NCBI RefSeq assembly: GCF_025907915.1
Contig: NZ_JAPAAF010000003.1
Coordinates: 1 to 64,000 of the forward strand
From: Gaoshiqia sediminis
Lineage (GTDB): Bacteria; Bacteroidota; Bacteroidia; Bacteroidales; Prolixibacteraceae
Direction of reading: 5' to 3'
DNA length: 64,000 nucleotides
The notes beneath the pieces were generated by a model that saw only the letters and a list, made by a program, of their open reading frames with translations, was not told the DNA's origin and did no database searches. Positions 16,493 to 26,270 of the stretch are shown here, piece by piece (position 1 is the first letter of the stretch; every line of letters begins with the position of its first letter). Made by a program: the position numbers and the translations under genes.

Positions 16493-16523
16493 CAAAATTA
16501 GGAATATTTCTGTTTTATACAAA
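16493..16523 (-). promoter_or_regulatory. Promoter of the rpsF operon
   Basis: On the minus strand TTTG (16520-16523), exactly 19 nt, then TAATTTTG (16493-16500): a perfect Bacteroidota housekeeping promoter. Confidence 0.85.
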
Positions 16524-16641
16524 GCCTTTCGGGTCTTAAGATTTATTTTTCAAGGAAATGCCCATAATTAAATCAAGTTTAAGATTTTGATGAATCCCTG
16601 TTCCCGACCGTGAAATCAACTGATGCTCCGGATTTGTTTGC

Positions 16642-16649
16642 TAATTTTG
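16642..16649 (+). promoter_or_regulatory. -7 box of the HAD phosphatase gene
   Basis: TAATTTTG matches TAnnTTTG exactly. It lies downstream of an ATG-like start at 16623, which fixes the real start at 16668. Confidence 0.55.
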
Positions 16650-16667
16650 CCACACAAAATCAGAAAA

Positions 16668-17258
16668 ATGAAATTGGATAAACACCCGGAGGCCGAAGCC
16701 TTGATATTTGATTTGGATGGGACTTTGTCGGATTCGCTTCCGGTTCACATCGCCACCTGGCACAAGGTATGTGCCCACTACAACTGCACGTTCAACGAAG
16801 GAATTATTGAAGAAATGACCGGCATGCCAACCATTCGTTTTGCCGAACGGGTAATTGCCGACAACAATCTGCAGGGCATTGATCCCGAAGAAATAGTCCG
16901 TATGAAACAGGAAACCTTCTGGGAAAGCGCCAACCTGTTGCGCCCGCATGTACCGGTGGTTGACCTGGTGATGAAGTATCACGGCAAAATTCCGCTGGCT
17001 GTGGGGACCGGGGCCAGCCGTCGCAGCGCCATGGTGCAACTCGAAACGCTTAACCTGACGCATTATTTTGACGCCATTGTTACTGCCGACGATGTAACAC
17101 GCCACAAACCTGAGCCGGAAACCTTTCTGAAATGCGCCGAACTGATAAAGGTGAAGCCTGAAAAATGCCAGGTGCTGGAAGACGGCGTCCTGGGCATGGA
17201 GGCTGCAAAAACTGCGGGCATGTACCTGATCGACGTTCGTCCGTTTACCTATCAATAG
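16668..17258 (+). CDS. HAD family phosphatase, beta-phosphoglucomutase-like
   Basis: 196 residues. HAD motif I is FDLDGTLSDSLP (nucleophile Asp and acid/base Asp near residues 15-17), motif II lies in PLAVGTGASRR, the motif III lysine in RHKPEPETFLKC, and motif IV in QVLEDGVLGMEAA. The small helical cap and overall length fit the beta-phosphoglucomutase/YqaB type, which acts on sugar phosphates. The cytoplasmic product stands alone, 48 bp before lrgA on the same strand and possibly co-transcribed. Substrate is not determined by sequence. Confidence 0.9.
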   Translation: MKLDKHPEAEALIFDLDGTLSDSLPVHIATWHKVCAHYNCTFNEGIIEEMTGMPTIRFAERVIADNNLQGIDPEEIVRMKQETFWESANLLRPHVPVVDLVMKYHGKIPLAVGTGASRRSAMVQLETLNLTHYFDAIVTADDVTRHKPEPETFLKCAELIKVKPEKCQVLEDGVLGMEAAKTAGMYLIDVRPFTYQ

Positions 17259-17306
17259 TGGTTGGCGCCATCCCGCGGTTTGAAATTTCGAAACACATAG
17301 CCTGCG

Positions 17307-17675
17307 ATGAAAATATTTAAGCAACTACTCGTAATTCTGGGACTGAGTTTTGGGGGCGAGCTGCTGAGCAATTTGTTCAACCTGCCCATTCCGGGAAGTA
17401 TCACCGGCATGATCCTGCTGCTGATATTGCTGTTGATGGGCGTGATAAAGGAAAGGCACATCGCGGAAACGTCCGATTTCCTGTTGGGAAACATGGGCTT
17501 TTTCTTCATCCCGGCGGGGGTGGGCATCCTTGTCTCGTACCAAAGTCTGAAAGGAAATTATATCGAGGCTATTTCAGTAATCATCCTTTCCACACTGTTG
17601 GTATTGGCTGTCACCAGCCTGGTTACCCAGCTACTTATCAAATCAGAAAAAAAGCATGATCGAAAAGTTGACTGA
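17307..17675 (+). CDS. lrgA: CidA/LrgA family holin-like membrane protein
   Basis: 122 residues with four predicted membrane segments (about 5-20, 27-47, 62-80 and 88-110) and the family motif LPIPGSITGMILL. Acts with LrgB in the inner membrane; in other bacteria the pair affects murein hydrolase export or transport of small organic acids such as pyruvate or glycolate. Its end overlaps the lrgB start by 20 bp, so the two are translated together. Confidence 0.92.
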   Translation: MKIFKQLLVILGLSFGGELLSNLFNLPIPGSITGMILLLILLLMGVIKERHIAETSDFLLGNMGFFFIPAGVGILVSYQSLKGNYIEAISVIILSTLLVLAVTSLVTQLLIKSEKKHDRKVD

Positions 17676-18354
17676 CACCCATCTGTTTGGCATTCTACTG
17701 TCGGTAGCCTGTTTCTACGGGTTCTCGTACATCCGTTTCCGCTCGCGCCAAAGCTGTGTTAATCCGCTGCTGCTATCCATTGTCGCCATTATTATCGTGC
17801 TGAGCCTGACAGCTATCCCTTTTGACAATTATATGAAAGGCGGAAGTGTCATTCACGCATTTTTGGGACCGGTAACTGTGGTGCTGGCACTACCGCTTTA
17901 CCGGCAACGCCGACTGCTCATCACCCACAAATACGCCATCTTGGGAGGAATCCTGGCTGGGGTTATTTCGGCCCTGACATCGGTAATTGTGCTTTGCCGT
18001 CTGTTTGGGTTGAATGAATTACTGGAGCGTTCGCTGCTGCCCCACAGCGTAACCACCCCCATTGGCATTGGGTTGAGCGATTTGCTTGGCGCAACCGAGG
18101 GAATTACCATTTTGTCGATCATCATTACCGGCATAACTGGTGCTGCCCTGGCGCCGTTCCTGTACCGCTTAATGAAAATCGTTCATCCCGTCGCCCGTGG
18201 TATCGGACTGGGAACAGCTGCCCACGCACTGGGCACGACAAAAGCTATTGAAATGGGCGAAACCGAAGGCGCCATGAGCAGTTTGGCCATCGGGGTGGCC
18301 GCGTTGACCACAGTGGGCGTTGTTATCCTGCTCCAGTACATGAGCTGGTATTGA
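17656..18354 (+). CDS. lrgB: LrgB family membrane protein
   Basis: 232 residues, strongly hydrophobic with about seven membrane segments. Family motifs are seen: FLGPVTVVLALPLYRQ, SLLPHSVTTPIGIGLSDLLGA and the C-terminal RGIGLGTAAHALGTTKAIE. Partner of LrgA and co-transcribed with it by overlap. Regulators of the LytSR type are not nearby. Confidence 0.93.
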   Translation: MIEKLTDTHLFGILLSVACFYGFSYIRFRSRQSCVNPLLLSIVAIIIVLSLTAIPFDNYMKGGSVIHAFLGPVTVVLALPLYRQRRLLITHKYAILGGILAGVISALTSVIVLCRLFGLNELLERSLLPHSVTTPIGIGLSDLLGATEGITILSIIITGITGAALAPFLYRLMKIVHPVARGIGLGTAAHALGTTKAIEMGETEGAMSSLAIGVAALTTVGVVILLQYMSWY

Positions 18355-18403
18355 CACTGAAGAAATAAACTTTTCCCAGTCCGTTTAAATTTTTCTCAAT
18401 TCA

Positions 18404-19372
18404 CTAATTATGGTTCAAATAGCGATCCAGCTCGCTTGCAATCCGCTCGTTGTCAATACCATTTCCGATAAACACCAGCGTATTCACTTTTTCTTCCAGC
18501 GGGCTGATGAAAGAACCTCCCTCATACGAAACAGCCCCGCCAACCGATTGGACGATCACCTTTTCAGGCGAACCTTTCGGATAAAGAATTCCCTTCACCC
18601 GGTAAATGTGCGACTGATTGATTGCCGCAAAATAATTGAACCAATACTGAAAGCGCGCCAAATCGACATCGCCTCGAAACTGGTGGGTAAACGTGGTGTA
18701 TTTTTTCGTTTCAACCACACGGAACATCACGGGTTGGACTAGCTTTTGCTCAAATCGGTTTTGTATGCTTTCGGCAAAAGTTTCCAATTGAAAATCAATC
18801 AAACGGGAGAAATTGGTTTGCCGGATCGTAGTATGAGAATTGAAAGCCAGCAGGCGACGCTCAAGGTCGGCAAGCGTTTTTTCATCCACACCGGCAGTTT
18901 TGTTCATTAAAAGAAAATCGCTCAAGATAACCTGCATCTGCTGTTCGGTGCCCTGTAATTGCTGCTCCGCGTTCAGGGCATCCACCAAACAAATGCTGCC
19001 CAATAAGTTGAAGCGGGCTTTCAGGTCTTCATCGCTGTAAAACGGACGGACCACGTTCGACAAATTGGCCACCCCCGTTGTTTCAATCAGCAAATAATCA
19101 ATTTCTCCGGCTTTGTCGGCCAAATCGAGCAGAGTCAACGAAAATTCATTGGAAATACTACAACAAATACAGCCATTGCTCAGGTCGAAAATGTTTTCAC
19201 TTCGCATCCCCACAATCAAGTCCTGATCAACAGAAGTGGCGCCAAACTCATTTTCGACCAAAGCCAGTTTCAGGTGTCGGTGCGATTTTATAATTTCATT
19301 GATAAACGTAGTTTTCCCCGCCCCCAGAAATCCGGTGACCAACACAACGGGTATTTTTACATCCTCTTTCAC
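18404..19372 (-). CDS. CobW/COG0523 family GTP-binding protein
   Basis: About 322 residues. The Walker A motif TGFLGAGKTTFINE follows the first strand IPVVLV, the metal motif CICC is in SNGCICCSISNEF, and ETTGVANLSNVV is the Walker B/switch region. These G3E GTPases insert or deliver metals, mostly zinc or cobalt. No cobalamin or zinc genes adjoin it, so the metal is open. No ATG precedes the P-loop. GTG at 19372 gives the normal short N-terminus, and TTG at 19393 is possible. The upstream DNA is a low-complexity AAGTTCCAAGTTTCAAG run. It converges on lrgB. Confidence 0.85.
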   Translation of the reverse strand: MKEDVKIPVVLVTGFLGAGKTTFINEIIKSHRHLKLALVENEFGATSVDQDLIVGMRSENIFDLSNGCICCSISNEFSLTLLDLADKAGEIDYLLIETTGVANLSNVVRPFYSDEDLKARFNLLGSICLVDALNAEQQLQGTEQQMQVILSDFLLMNKTAGVDEKTLADLERRLLAFNSHTTIRQTNFSRLIDFQLETFAESIQNRFEQKLVQPVMFRVVETKKYTTFTHQFRGDVDLARFQYWFNYFAAINQSHIYRVKGILYPKGSPEKVIVQSVGGAVSYEGGSFISPLEEKVNTLVFIGNGIDNERIASELDRYLNHN

Positions 19373-19462
19373 CTGATAAGTTCCAAGTTTCAAGTTCTAA
19401 GTTTCGAATTGTCAATGCCTTTTACTAATGGTCCAATGACCAATTTTCTATTTCCCAATTCT

Positions 19463-20500
19463 TTACTCATTAATATTCATCCGGGCAAATGGCACCGCAT
19501 CCTGTCCAATGAATTCTCCCTTTAAAAATTTGTAATAGCCGGTGATAGCAATCATGGCAGCATTGTCCATCGTAAAGGCGAATTTGGGGATGAACAAGTT
19601 CCAATGGCGTTTTTCGGATTCGGCACGCAATGCATTTTGCAAACCCGAGTTGGCCGAAACCCCTCCGGCCACGGTAATTTCGCGAATACCGGTTTGTTTG
19701 GCTGCCTTCACCAACTTGTTCATCAAAATGTCGATGATCGTTTTTTGCAGTGATGCACACAAATCGGCTTTATTTTCTTCAATGAAGTTTTCATTTTCTT
19801 GCAGCTGATCGCGCAAAAAATACAGGAAACTGGTTTTTAAACCACTAAAACTATAATCGAGATTTTTGATACGGGGCTTCGCAAACTGATAGGCCAGCGG
19901 GTTTCCTTCCTTGGCCAACCGATCGATGTACGGTCCGCCCGGATAAGGCATGCCCATCACCTTAGCGCATTTATCGAAAGCTTCGCCGGCAGCATCATCA
20001 ATGGTTTGACCGATCACCTCCATTTCCAGGTGGTCCTTCACCAAAATGATTTGCGAATTACCGCCACTCACCAGTAAACACAAATGCGGGAACCGGGGCG
20101 CGTGAAATTCAACCTCCTTTTCTTTGATGAAATGGGCCAGCACGTGTCCTTGCAAATGATTGATGTCGATCATCGGGATGCCCGCGGAAAGTGAAAAACC
20201 TTTGGCAAACGAAGTTCCCACCAGCAACGAGCCCAGCAAGCCCGGGCCGCGGGTAAAAGCCACCGCCGAAATTTCATCGCGATTGATGCCAGCCTGCCTA
20301 ATGGCCTGATCGACCACCGGGACAATGTTCTGCTGGTGCGCCCGCGAGGCCAGCTCCGGGACCACACCACCATACGCTTCATGTACTTTTTGGCTGGCAA
20401 TAATATTCGATAACAGATACCCGTTCTGAATAACGGCTGCCGACGTATCATCGCAAGACGATTCGATCCCCAGGATGGTAATATTTCGCGTTTGTTCCAT
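19463..20500 (-). CDS. tsaD: tRNA N6-threonylcarbamoyladenosine (t6A) transferase subunit TsaD
   Basis: 345 residues. ILGIESSCDDTSAAV opens the ASKHA fold, the metal-binding HxxxH motif is in DINHLQGHVLAHF, and GLLGSLLVGTSFAKG and TVAGGVSANSGLQNA are signature stretches. It transfers the threonylcarbamoyl group from TsaC's adenylate product to A37 of tRNAs reading ANN codons. ATG 20500 is chosen because a perfect -7 box at 20519-20526 would put the transcript start downstream of the ATG at 20521. Divergent from tamB. Confidence 0.97.
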   Translation of the reverse strand: MEQTRNITILGIESSCDDTSAAVIQNGYLLSNIIASQKVHEAYGGVVPELASRAHQQNIVPVVDQAIRQAGINRDEISAVAFTRGPGLLGSLLVGTSFAKGFSLSAGIPMIDINHLQGHVLAHFIKEKEVEFHAPRFPHLCLLVSGGNSQIILVKDHLEMEVIGQTIDDAAGEAFDKCAKVMGMPYPGGPYIDRLAKEGNPLAYQFAKPRIKNLDYSFSGLKTSFLYFLRDQLQENENFIEENKADLCASLQKTIIDILMNKLVKAAKQTGIREITVAGGVSANSGLQNALRAESEKRHWNLFIPKFAFTMDNAAMIAITGYYKFLKGEFIGQDAVPFARMNINE

Positions 20501-20518
20501 TGAATTGCGTTGTATTTT

Positions 20519-20526
20519 CAAAATTA
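20519..20526 (-). promoter_or_regulatory. -7 box of tsaD
   Basis: TAATTTTG on the minus strand, with TTTA 19 nt further upstream in place of TTTG. It sits about 19 nt before the chosen start. Confidence 0.55.
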
Positions 20527-20569
20527 AATTACCGGCAAATCAAGCTAAATCTGCCGATTTTAGTTTATT

Positions 20570-23500
20570 TTGCCGGGTAAAAGCGAGGGCAAAATTATTA
20601 AAAAAACATTCAAAATAGCACTTTGGTTGACGGGGATCCTGCTGGCATTCCTGCTGACGGCCTATCTGGCTTTTCAAACCAGTGCCATACAAACCATTGT
20701 GGTACGGCAAATTGCCAAACACTATTCTGAAAAGCTGGGTACACGGCTGAGCGTAAAGAGTGTGGACATCGCCTTTTTTAACAAAGTTATCCTGAATGAA
20801 GTTTTAATTGAAGACCAGCAGGCCGATACGCTCTTTTTCATCGGGAATCTGGTAGCATCGATCGATCATTTCCGAATCAAGCAAATAGAGGTGAATCTAT
20901 CGTCGCTAGCCTTGCTCGACACCAAGATTTACGTATCGCTCGACGAGAACCACCTGCCCAACTACACCTTTTTAATGGATGCCCTCCGAAATCCGGAGAG
21001 AAAAGCCGAACTCCCCGGCTGGAACATTTCCTGCCGCAATTTCATTTTTAACGACACCCGGCTTGGTTATTCCTATTATCAGAAAGAAGGCACCCATTTG
21101 ATCGACCTGCACAATATCAACCTGGATGTTACCGATATAGTGCTGCACCCCGATTCGGTGTCGTTCCGGATTAACCAGCTTAGTTTCGACGACCACAAAT
21201 CATTCATATTGAATGAACTGAGCACCAATTTCGTATCCTACAAACACATCATTAAACTGAATGATCTGAAATTCAGCACGCCGAGGTCGCAAATTGCCAA
21301 TGCCAACTTCATCATCGATCAAACCGGGCTGGAAACAGGCACCGATTTTTCGCTATCACAAATTGATTTGAACATCCGTGAATCCATGATCGATTTTCGC
21401 GATGTGGGGCAACTGGTGCCGGCACTGAACGGAATGGACCTGCAAATGAACCTCTCCGGCCACATTTATGGTACCATTGCCGATTTGAAAGCCAAGGAAC
21501 TCTCAGTGGGCTTTGGCGACCACACCCAACTGACCTGCGACTTTTACATCAACGGTCTGCCCAACCTGGATGAAGCTTATTTGTACTTCGACCTGAAAAA
21601 TTTGTCCACCGATTTCAGGGACATTGCCAAGGTAAGACTGCCCGACAGTTCAGCGAAAAAATACCCGGAGATACCGTCCATGCTCTACGATGCCGGCATC
21701 ATTCATTATAAAGGAAATTTTACCGGATTTCTGAGCGATTTTGTGGCGTATGGTACCTTACGTTCCAACTTTGGACGAATGGAAACCGACCTTTCGTTTA
21801 TCCCATCGGCAAACAATTCGCTTGAAATTAAAGGTCATCTGAAAACCGTAAACTTTCGCTTGGGCAAGTTCTCCCAAATCAATAACCTGGGAGATATTAC
21901 TTTCAACGGTCAGATCAATGGTAACTACCAGCGCAACCGGAAAATTTTAACCGCCGACATTGACGGCGTAGTTGACAGTGTATTTTTCCGCGGTTACCGC
22001 TATAAGAACATTGTGCTCGACGGCCAAATTCAGGAACAGAAATTTGAGGGCGATCTGAGCATTGACGATCAAAACCTAAAAGGACGATTTGCGGGAAAGG
22101 TAGACCTGAACCCTCAGATACCAGTTTTCGACTTTGAATTGCTGCTTGACCGGGCCAACCTGGCAGCCCTCAATATCGATAAAATTCACCGCGAATCGGA
22201 CCTGGCCGTTGACCTGAAGGCAAATTTCAGCGGAAATGGAATCGACAACCTGAATGGAAACATTTGGTTTGAAGAAGGCCTGTATTCAAACGAAAATAAT
22301 TTCCTCACCCTAAACAGCCTGACCATCAACACATATGTTGACAGCGTAAAGAACCTGGAACTGCGTTCGGATTATCTCGATGCCAACATCCGGGGCACCT
22401 ATTCCTTTGGAACGATCGGCCAGGGACTGAAAAATCTGCTGTACCGCTACCTGCCCGCCTCGGGAGTTATGCAGTCTTCAACTCCCGGTTTAAACAAGTT
22501 CAATCTTGAGTTGAATATTAAGGATGCCGAACCAATCACCCAAACGTTTTTACCCAACCTGTACCTGAGCCCGGCGCAGGTTTTCGGTTATTTTGACGAA
22601 GCAAAAAACAAGCTCGACATCTATTCCGAAATTCCGCAAATTGAGTACAACAACCTCATTTTTAGGGGATATTCCCTTTCCATCCACAGTAGCGACAAAT
22701 TGGAACTGAAAAGCCGGCTGGAGGAATTGCAGGTCAGTGACGGCCAAAAGCTTTACAACCTGGCTGTTTTGGCTGATGCCCAACAAAACAATATGGGCGC
22801 CAAACTTATATGGAACAATTACGATGAAAAAACTTACAGTGGCGAACTGGAAACGAACATTCAGTTTTCGAAGCCCCTGAAAGGTGTTCCGCATGTGGAG
22901 ATGAACATTTTGCCCACGCGCATCTACATCGCGGATTCGCTTTGGAACATCCATCCATCAACTATTTCGATTGATTCCACAACAATTGGGGTGAATAATT
23001 TCCGTATTTCAAATCAAAATCAGGAGTTCCGGTTCAACGGAAATATTTCAAAGGACAAAACAGCCCGGTTGAATATGACCGTGAACAATTTCAACCTGAA
23101 CAACCTGAACCTAATCACCGGACAGGATGCCAACCTGCAAGGATTGCTGAGCGGAACCGCCAGTGTTTTTGATGTGTACGAGAAAGCGCTTTTTCTGTCG
23201 GACCTGAAAATTGACGGGCTAAGATACAGCGGCCAGCAAGTAGGAAATGTGAGCGTTCTCAGTAAATGGGACCGGCCATCGGAGTCCGTTCAGTCTGAAT
23301 TGATTGTGAATAACAATAACCGGCAAACCGTTTACGGCTACGGTAGCTATTCCCCCACACGCGACAGCCTCGACTTTACCCTGAATGTGGAAAATGTGTC
23401 GCTGACACTGCTTCAGCCTGTGCTTGAAAACACCTTCGACAATGTACACGGCGATGCAACCGGGGAAGTGAAGATTTACGGAAAGCCTGAAAAGATATTC

Positions 23501-25009
23501 ATGAGAGGCGATGTTTACGCCCATAATGCCGGCTTATCATTGGGTTACCTGCAAGTGAGCTACTACTTTAGCGACACAGTACAATTCAGGGGCGATTCCA
23601 TCATTTTCGACCAGATTACCGTCCATGATTTTGATGGCAACCAAGGCCTCTTTGACGGCTCCATCCGCCATGACAATTTCTCGAACATGGATTATGACAT
23701 GTTGCTGCGTACTCAAAAAATACTGGCGATAAACACCACCGTCCGCGACAATGAGCGTTTTTACGGGAAAGCATACGGCAATGGCAACCTTCGTATTTCG
23801 GGGCATGGCCGCCAGCTTTATCTCGACGGCGCAGTACGCACCATGAACGGAACTAGTATCAACATCTCGCTGGACTACGAAGAGGAAGCCCAAGTGTATG
23901 ATTTTCTGCAATTTCTGTCGCCCAAAGAAACAGCAACAACTACTCTCGATCGGAAATTACCGCAGCAGGAATCACAGGTATTCATGAATTTCGACATCGA
24001 TGTGACCCCTGATGCCCGGTTTCAGTTGATATACAACTCTCAAATTGGTGATATGATCCGGGCCCAGGGCAGCGGAAACCTTAAGCTCGAAATTGATCCT
24101 GATTTCAATATCGCGTTGTATGGCGAATATCTGGTTGACCGTGGAGATTACCTGTTCACCTTGCAAAACGTGATCAACAAAAAATTTGAAATTGAACAAG
24201 GCGGCACCATCAACTGGAACGGCGACCCGTATAATGCCAACATCAATCTAAATGCCATTTACCGGTTGAAAGCTTCGTTAAGTGAACTGAATCCTGACAA
24301 AGAATCTGACCAAAATAACCCCAATACCCCCAATGCCCAATATTATCAGCGTATCCCGGTGCAATGCAAAATATCGCTTACCGACAATTTGAACAATCCC
24401 ACAATCGGGTTTGGCATCGATTTTCCCACTATCGAAAACCGGATAAAAGAAGAAGTACGGCAGTTTTTCAGTACAGAGGAAGATATGAACAAACAAATTT
24501 TGTCGCTACTGGTGCTGGGCCGGTTTTACACTCCTGAATATCTAAGGGGCAGCTACGAGGCTTCCAATCCCAATGTAGTAGGATCCACGGCCAGCGAACT
24601 GTTTTCCAACCAACTCAGCAACTGGCTTTCTCAAATCAGCAACGATTTCGACATTGGCGTGAATTACCGCCCCGGCGATCAAATTAGTGACGATGAAATT
24701 GAACTTGCCCTAAGTACACAAATCTTTAACGACCGGGTTACGTTGAACGGTAATATCGGCAACAACGGGACACAGGCCACCACGGCCAATAATAACAATA
24801 TTGTGGGCGACTTCGACTTGAATGTGAAGATCACCAATAACGGGAAGTTACAGTTTAAAGCATACAACCATTCCAACAACAATATCATTTACGAAACATC
24901 GCCCTACACCCAGGGCATCGGCCTCAGTTATCGTGAGAACTATGACAATTTTGATGAACTGTGGAACAAGTTTCTCCAGCTGTTCAAACGAAAGGCCCAA
25001 AACAAATAA
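20570..25009 (+). CDS. tamB: Translocation and assembly module protein TamB family
   Basis: About 1479 residues. An N-terminal membrane anchor (ALWLTGILLAFLLTAYLAF, about 17-35) is followed by a very long, regular beta-rich region typical of AsmA/TamB-type proteins. The C-terminal DUF490 domain includes DFNIALYGEYLVDRGDYLF and QILSLLVLGRFY. Such proteins span the periplasm and are linked to outer membrane protein insertion or lipid transport. No ATG exists near the 5' end: the frame opens after a TAG at 20561, and the first candidate is TTG at 20570, which overlaps a promoter-like TTATTTTG. ATT at 20594 is another possibility. The anchor must be included, so a non-ATG start seems real. Divergent from tsaD. 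Confidence 0.92.
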   Translation: MPGKSEGKIIKKTFKIALWLTGILLAFLLTAYLAFQTSAIQTIVVRQIAKHYSEKLGTRLSVKSVDIAFFNKVILNEVLIEDQQADTLFFIGNLVASIDHFRIKQIEVNLSSLALLDTKIYVSLDENHLPNYTFLMDALRNPERKAELPGWNISCRNFIFNDTRLGYSYYQKEGTHLIDLHNINLDVTDIVLHPDSVSFRINQLSFDDHKSFILNELSTNFVSYKHIIKLNDLKFSTPRSQIANANFIIDQTGLETGTDFSLSQIDLNIRESMIDFRDVGQLVPALNGMDLQMNLSGHIYGTIADLKAKELSVGFGDHTQLTCDFYINGLPNLDEAYLYFDLKNLSTDFRDIAKVRLPDSSAKKYPEIPSMLYDAGIIHYKGNFTGFLSDFVAYGTLRSNFGRMETDLSFIPSANNSLEIKGHLKTVNFRLGKFSQINNLGDITFNGQINGNYQRNRKILTADIDGVVDSVFFRGYRYKNIVLDGQIQEQKFEGDLSIDDQNLKGRFAGKVDLNPQIPVFDFELLLDRANLAALNIDKIHRESDLAVDLKANFSGNGIDNLNGNIWFEEGLYSNENNFLTLNSLTINTYVDSVKNLELRSDYLDANIRGTYSFGTIGQGLKNLLYRYLPASGVMQSSTPGLNKFNLELNIKDAEPITQTFLPNLYLSPAQVFGYFDEAKNKLDIYSEIPQIEYNNLIFRGYSLSIHSSDKLELKSRLEELQVSDGQKLYNLAVLADAQQNNMGAKLIWNNYDEKTYSGELETNIQFSKPLKGVPHVEMNILPTRIYIADSLWNIHPSTISIDSTTIGVNNFRISNQNQEFRFNGNISKDKTARLNMTVNNFNLNNLNLITGQDANLQGLLSGTASVFDVYEKALFLSDLKIDGLRYSGQQVGNVSVLSKWDRPSESVQSELIVNNNNRQTVYGYGSYSPTRDSLDFTLNVENVSLTLLQPVLENTFDNVHGDATGEVKIYGKPEKIFMRGDVYAHNAGLSLGYLQVSYYFSDTVQFRGDSIIFDQITVHDFDGNQGLFDGSIRHDNFSNMDYDMLLRTQKILAINTTVRDNERFYGKAYGNGNLRISGHGRQLYLDGAVRTMNGTSINISLDYEEEAQVYDFLQFLSPKETATTTLDRKLPQQESQVFMNFDIDVTPDARFQLIYNSQIGDMIRAQGSGNLKLEIDPDFNIALYGEYLVDRGDYLFTLQNVINKKFEIEQGGTINWNGDPYNANINLNAIYRLKASLSELNPDKESDQNNPNTPNAQYYQRIPVQCKISLTDNLNNPTIGFGIDFPTIENRIKEEVRQFFSTEEDMNKQILSLLVLGRFYTPEYLRGSYEASNPNVVGSTASELFSNQLSNWLSQISNDFDIGVNYRPGDQISDDEIELALSTQIFNDRVTLNGNIGNNGTQATTANNNNIVGDFDLNVKITNNGKLQFKAYNHSNNNIIYETSPYTQGIGLSYRENYDNFDELWNKFLQLFKRKAQNK

Positions 25010-25053
25010 CGTTCATCTCAACTTCTTTAAACCTTGTATAAGTACAGGCATCC

Positions 25054-26187
25054 CTACTCTTTCCGCGATCCTTTGTACAGTTCGTATTTCCGGAAGCTGC
25101 ACGCCAGCGCTCCGTTGAAAAGCGGGATTTTTCGGGCTGGTTTCAAGCCAATGGATTTCAGACAGTCGTTGGTACTGATGATCCAAGCTTCTGTTTCGGG
25201 ATAATGATGTTTAAGACGCTCGCCAATCATGCTATAAAACGCTTCATCACCGGTCTCAATGCGTTCGCCATAAGGCGGGTTGAATACCAGGAAGCCACAA
25301 TCTGTTTTTTTCTCCGACGTACGGAAATCTGCAACCTCCAGCTTGATCAGGTCGTTCACCCTCGCTTTTTCGGCATTCTTGAAAGCCAGGTCCACGCTGC
25401 CACGCGAAATATCGGAACCGTAAAGTTTAAAATCAGGTTTGCGGTGATCGGTTTCCGATTTTATTTTTTCAAACAGAGAGGACTGATAATTTTTCCAATG
25501 TTGAAAAGCGTATTTCCGGCCAATTTCGCCCGGCAATACATTTTTAGCCATCATGGCAGCTTCAATCACGATGGTGCCGGAGCCACACATCGGGTCGAAC
25601 AATGATTGCTCGCCGTTCCAGCCGGCCAACTTCAACATCCCGGCGGCCAGCACTTCGCTGATGGGCGCTTCGTGGTTACCCACCCGGTAACCCCGCTTAT
25701 GAAGCGACTCCCCGCTGCTGTCGAGCGAAATGGTGCAACTATTATTGGCAATGTGCAAATTAATCTGTACCTGTGGGTTACGGGTATCAACAGACGGTCG
25801 TTTGCTGCCTGCCCGGCGAAAACGGTCCACAATGGCATCTTTCAGTTTTAGCGATGCAAACATCGAGTTATTAAACAGGTCGCTGAAAACGGTACTTTGA
25901 ACCGCAAAGGTTTTGTCCGCATCAAAATATTCTTCCCACTTTATTTTGAAAGCCTGATGATAGAGATCGTCGGCCTTCATTATTTTAAATGTACGCAGAG
26001 GAACCAATATCTTCAATGCTGTGCGCAATGAATAATTGGCACGGTAAATCATCTCCTCGTTTCCTGAAAAATACACTGCACGTCGAGCCGGTTGTACTTC
26101 ATCGGCATTCAATGCAAGCAACTCGGCGGCCAAAACCTCTTCCAGTCCGGCGTAGGTGGTTGCCACCAATTGACTATTGTTCATCAT
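25054..26187 (-). CDS. THUMP domain class I SAM-dependent RNA methyltransferase
   Basis: About 377 residues. The N-terminal THUMP domain is around residues 40-150, with the RlmL-like stretch LVATTYAGLEEVLAAELLAL at the start. The methyltransferase follows with DPMCGSGTIVIEAA as AdoMet site and NPPYGER as the catalytic NPPY motif. Family members (RlmL/YcbY N-terminal half, UPF0020) make m2G in 23S rRNA; the exact nucleotide here is inferred. ATG codons at 26187 and 26184 both fit, and an upstream frame extension to 26226 has no support. It lies close behind tamB, convergent. Confidence 0.92.
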   Translation of the reverse strand: MMNNSQLVATTYAGLEEVLAAELLALNADEVQPARRAVYFSGNEEMIYRANYSLRTALKILVPLRTFKIMKADDLYHQAFKIKWEEYFDADKTFAVQSTVFSDLFNNSMFASLKLKDAIVDRFRRAGSKRPSVDTRNPQVQINLHIANNSCTISLDSSGESLHKRGYRVGNHEAPISEVLAAGMLKLAGWNGEQSLFDPMCGSGTIVIEAAMMAKNVLPGEIGRKYAFQHWKNYQSSLFEKIKSETDHRKPDFKLYGSDISRGSVDLAFKNAEKARVNDLIKLEVADFRTSEKKTDCGFLVFNPPYGERIETGDEAFYSMIGERLKHHYPETEAWIISTNDCLKSIGLKPARKIPLFNGALACSFRKYELYKGSRKE

Positions 26188-26270
26188 GTTACTATAAATA
26201 GGGCCGAATCGTGTTATACCCGGCACATGGATTGATCTGTTAATATGCGATTATAATTCTTGACAGTCTA

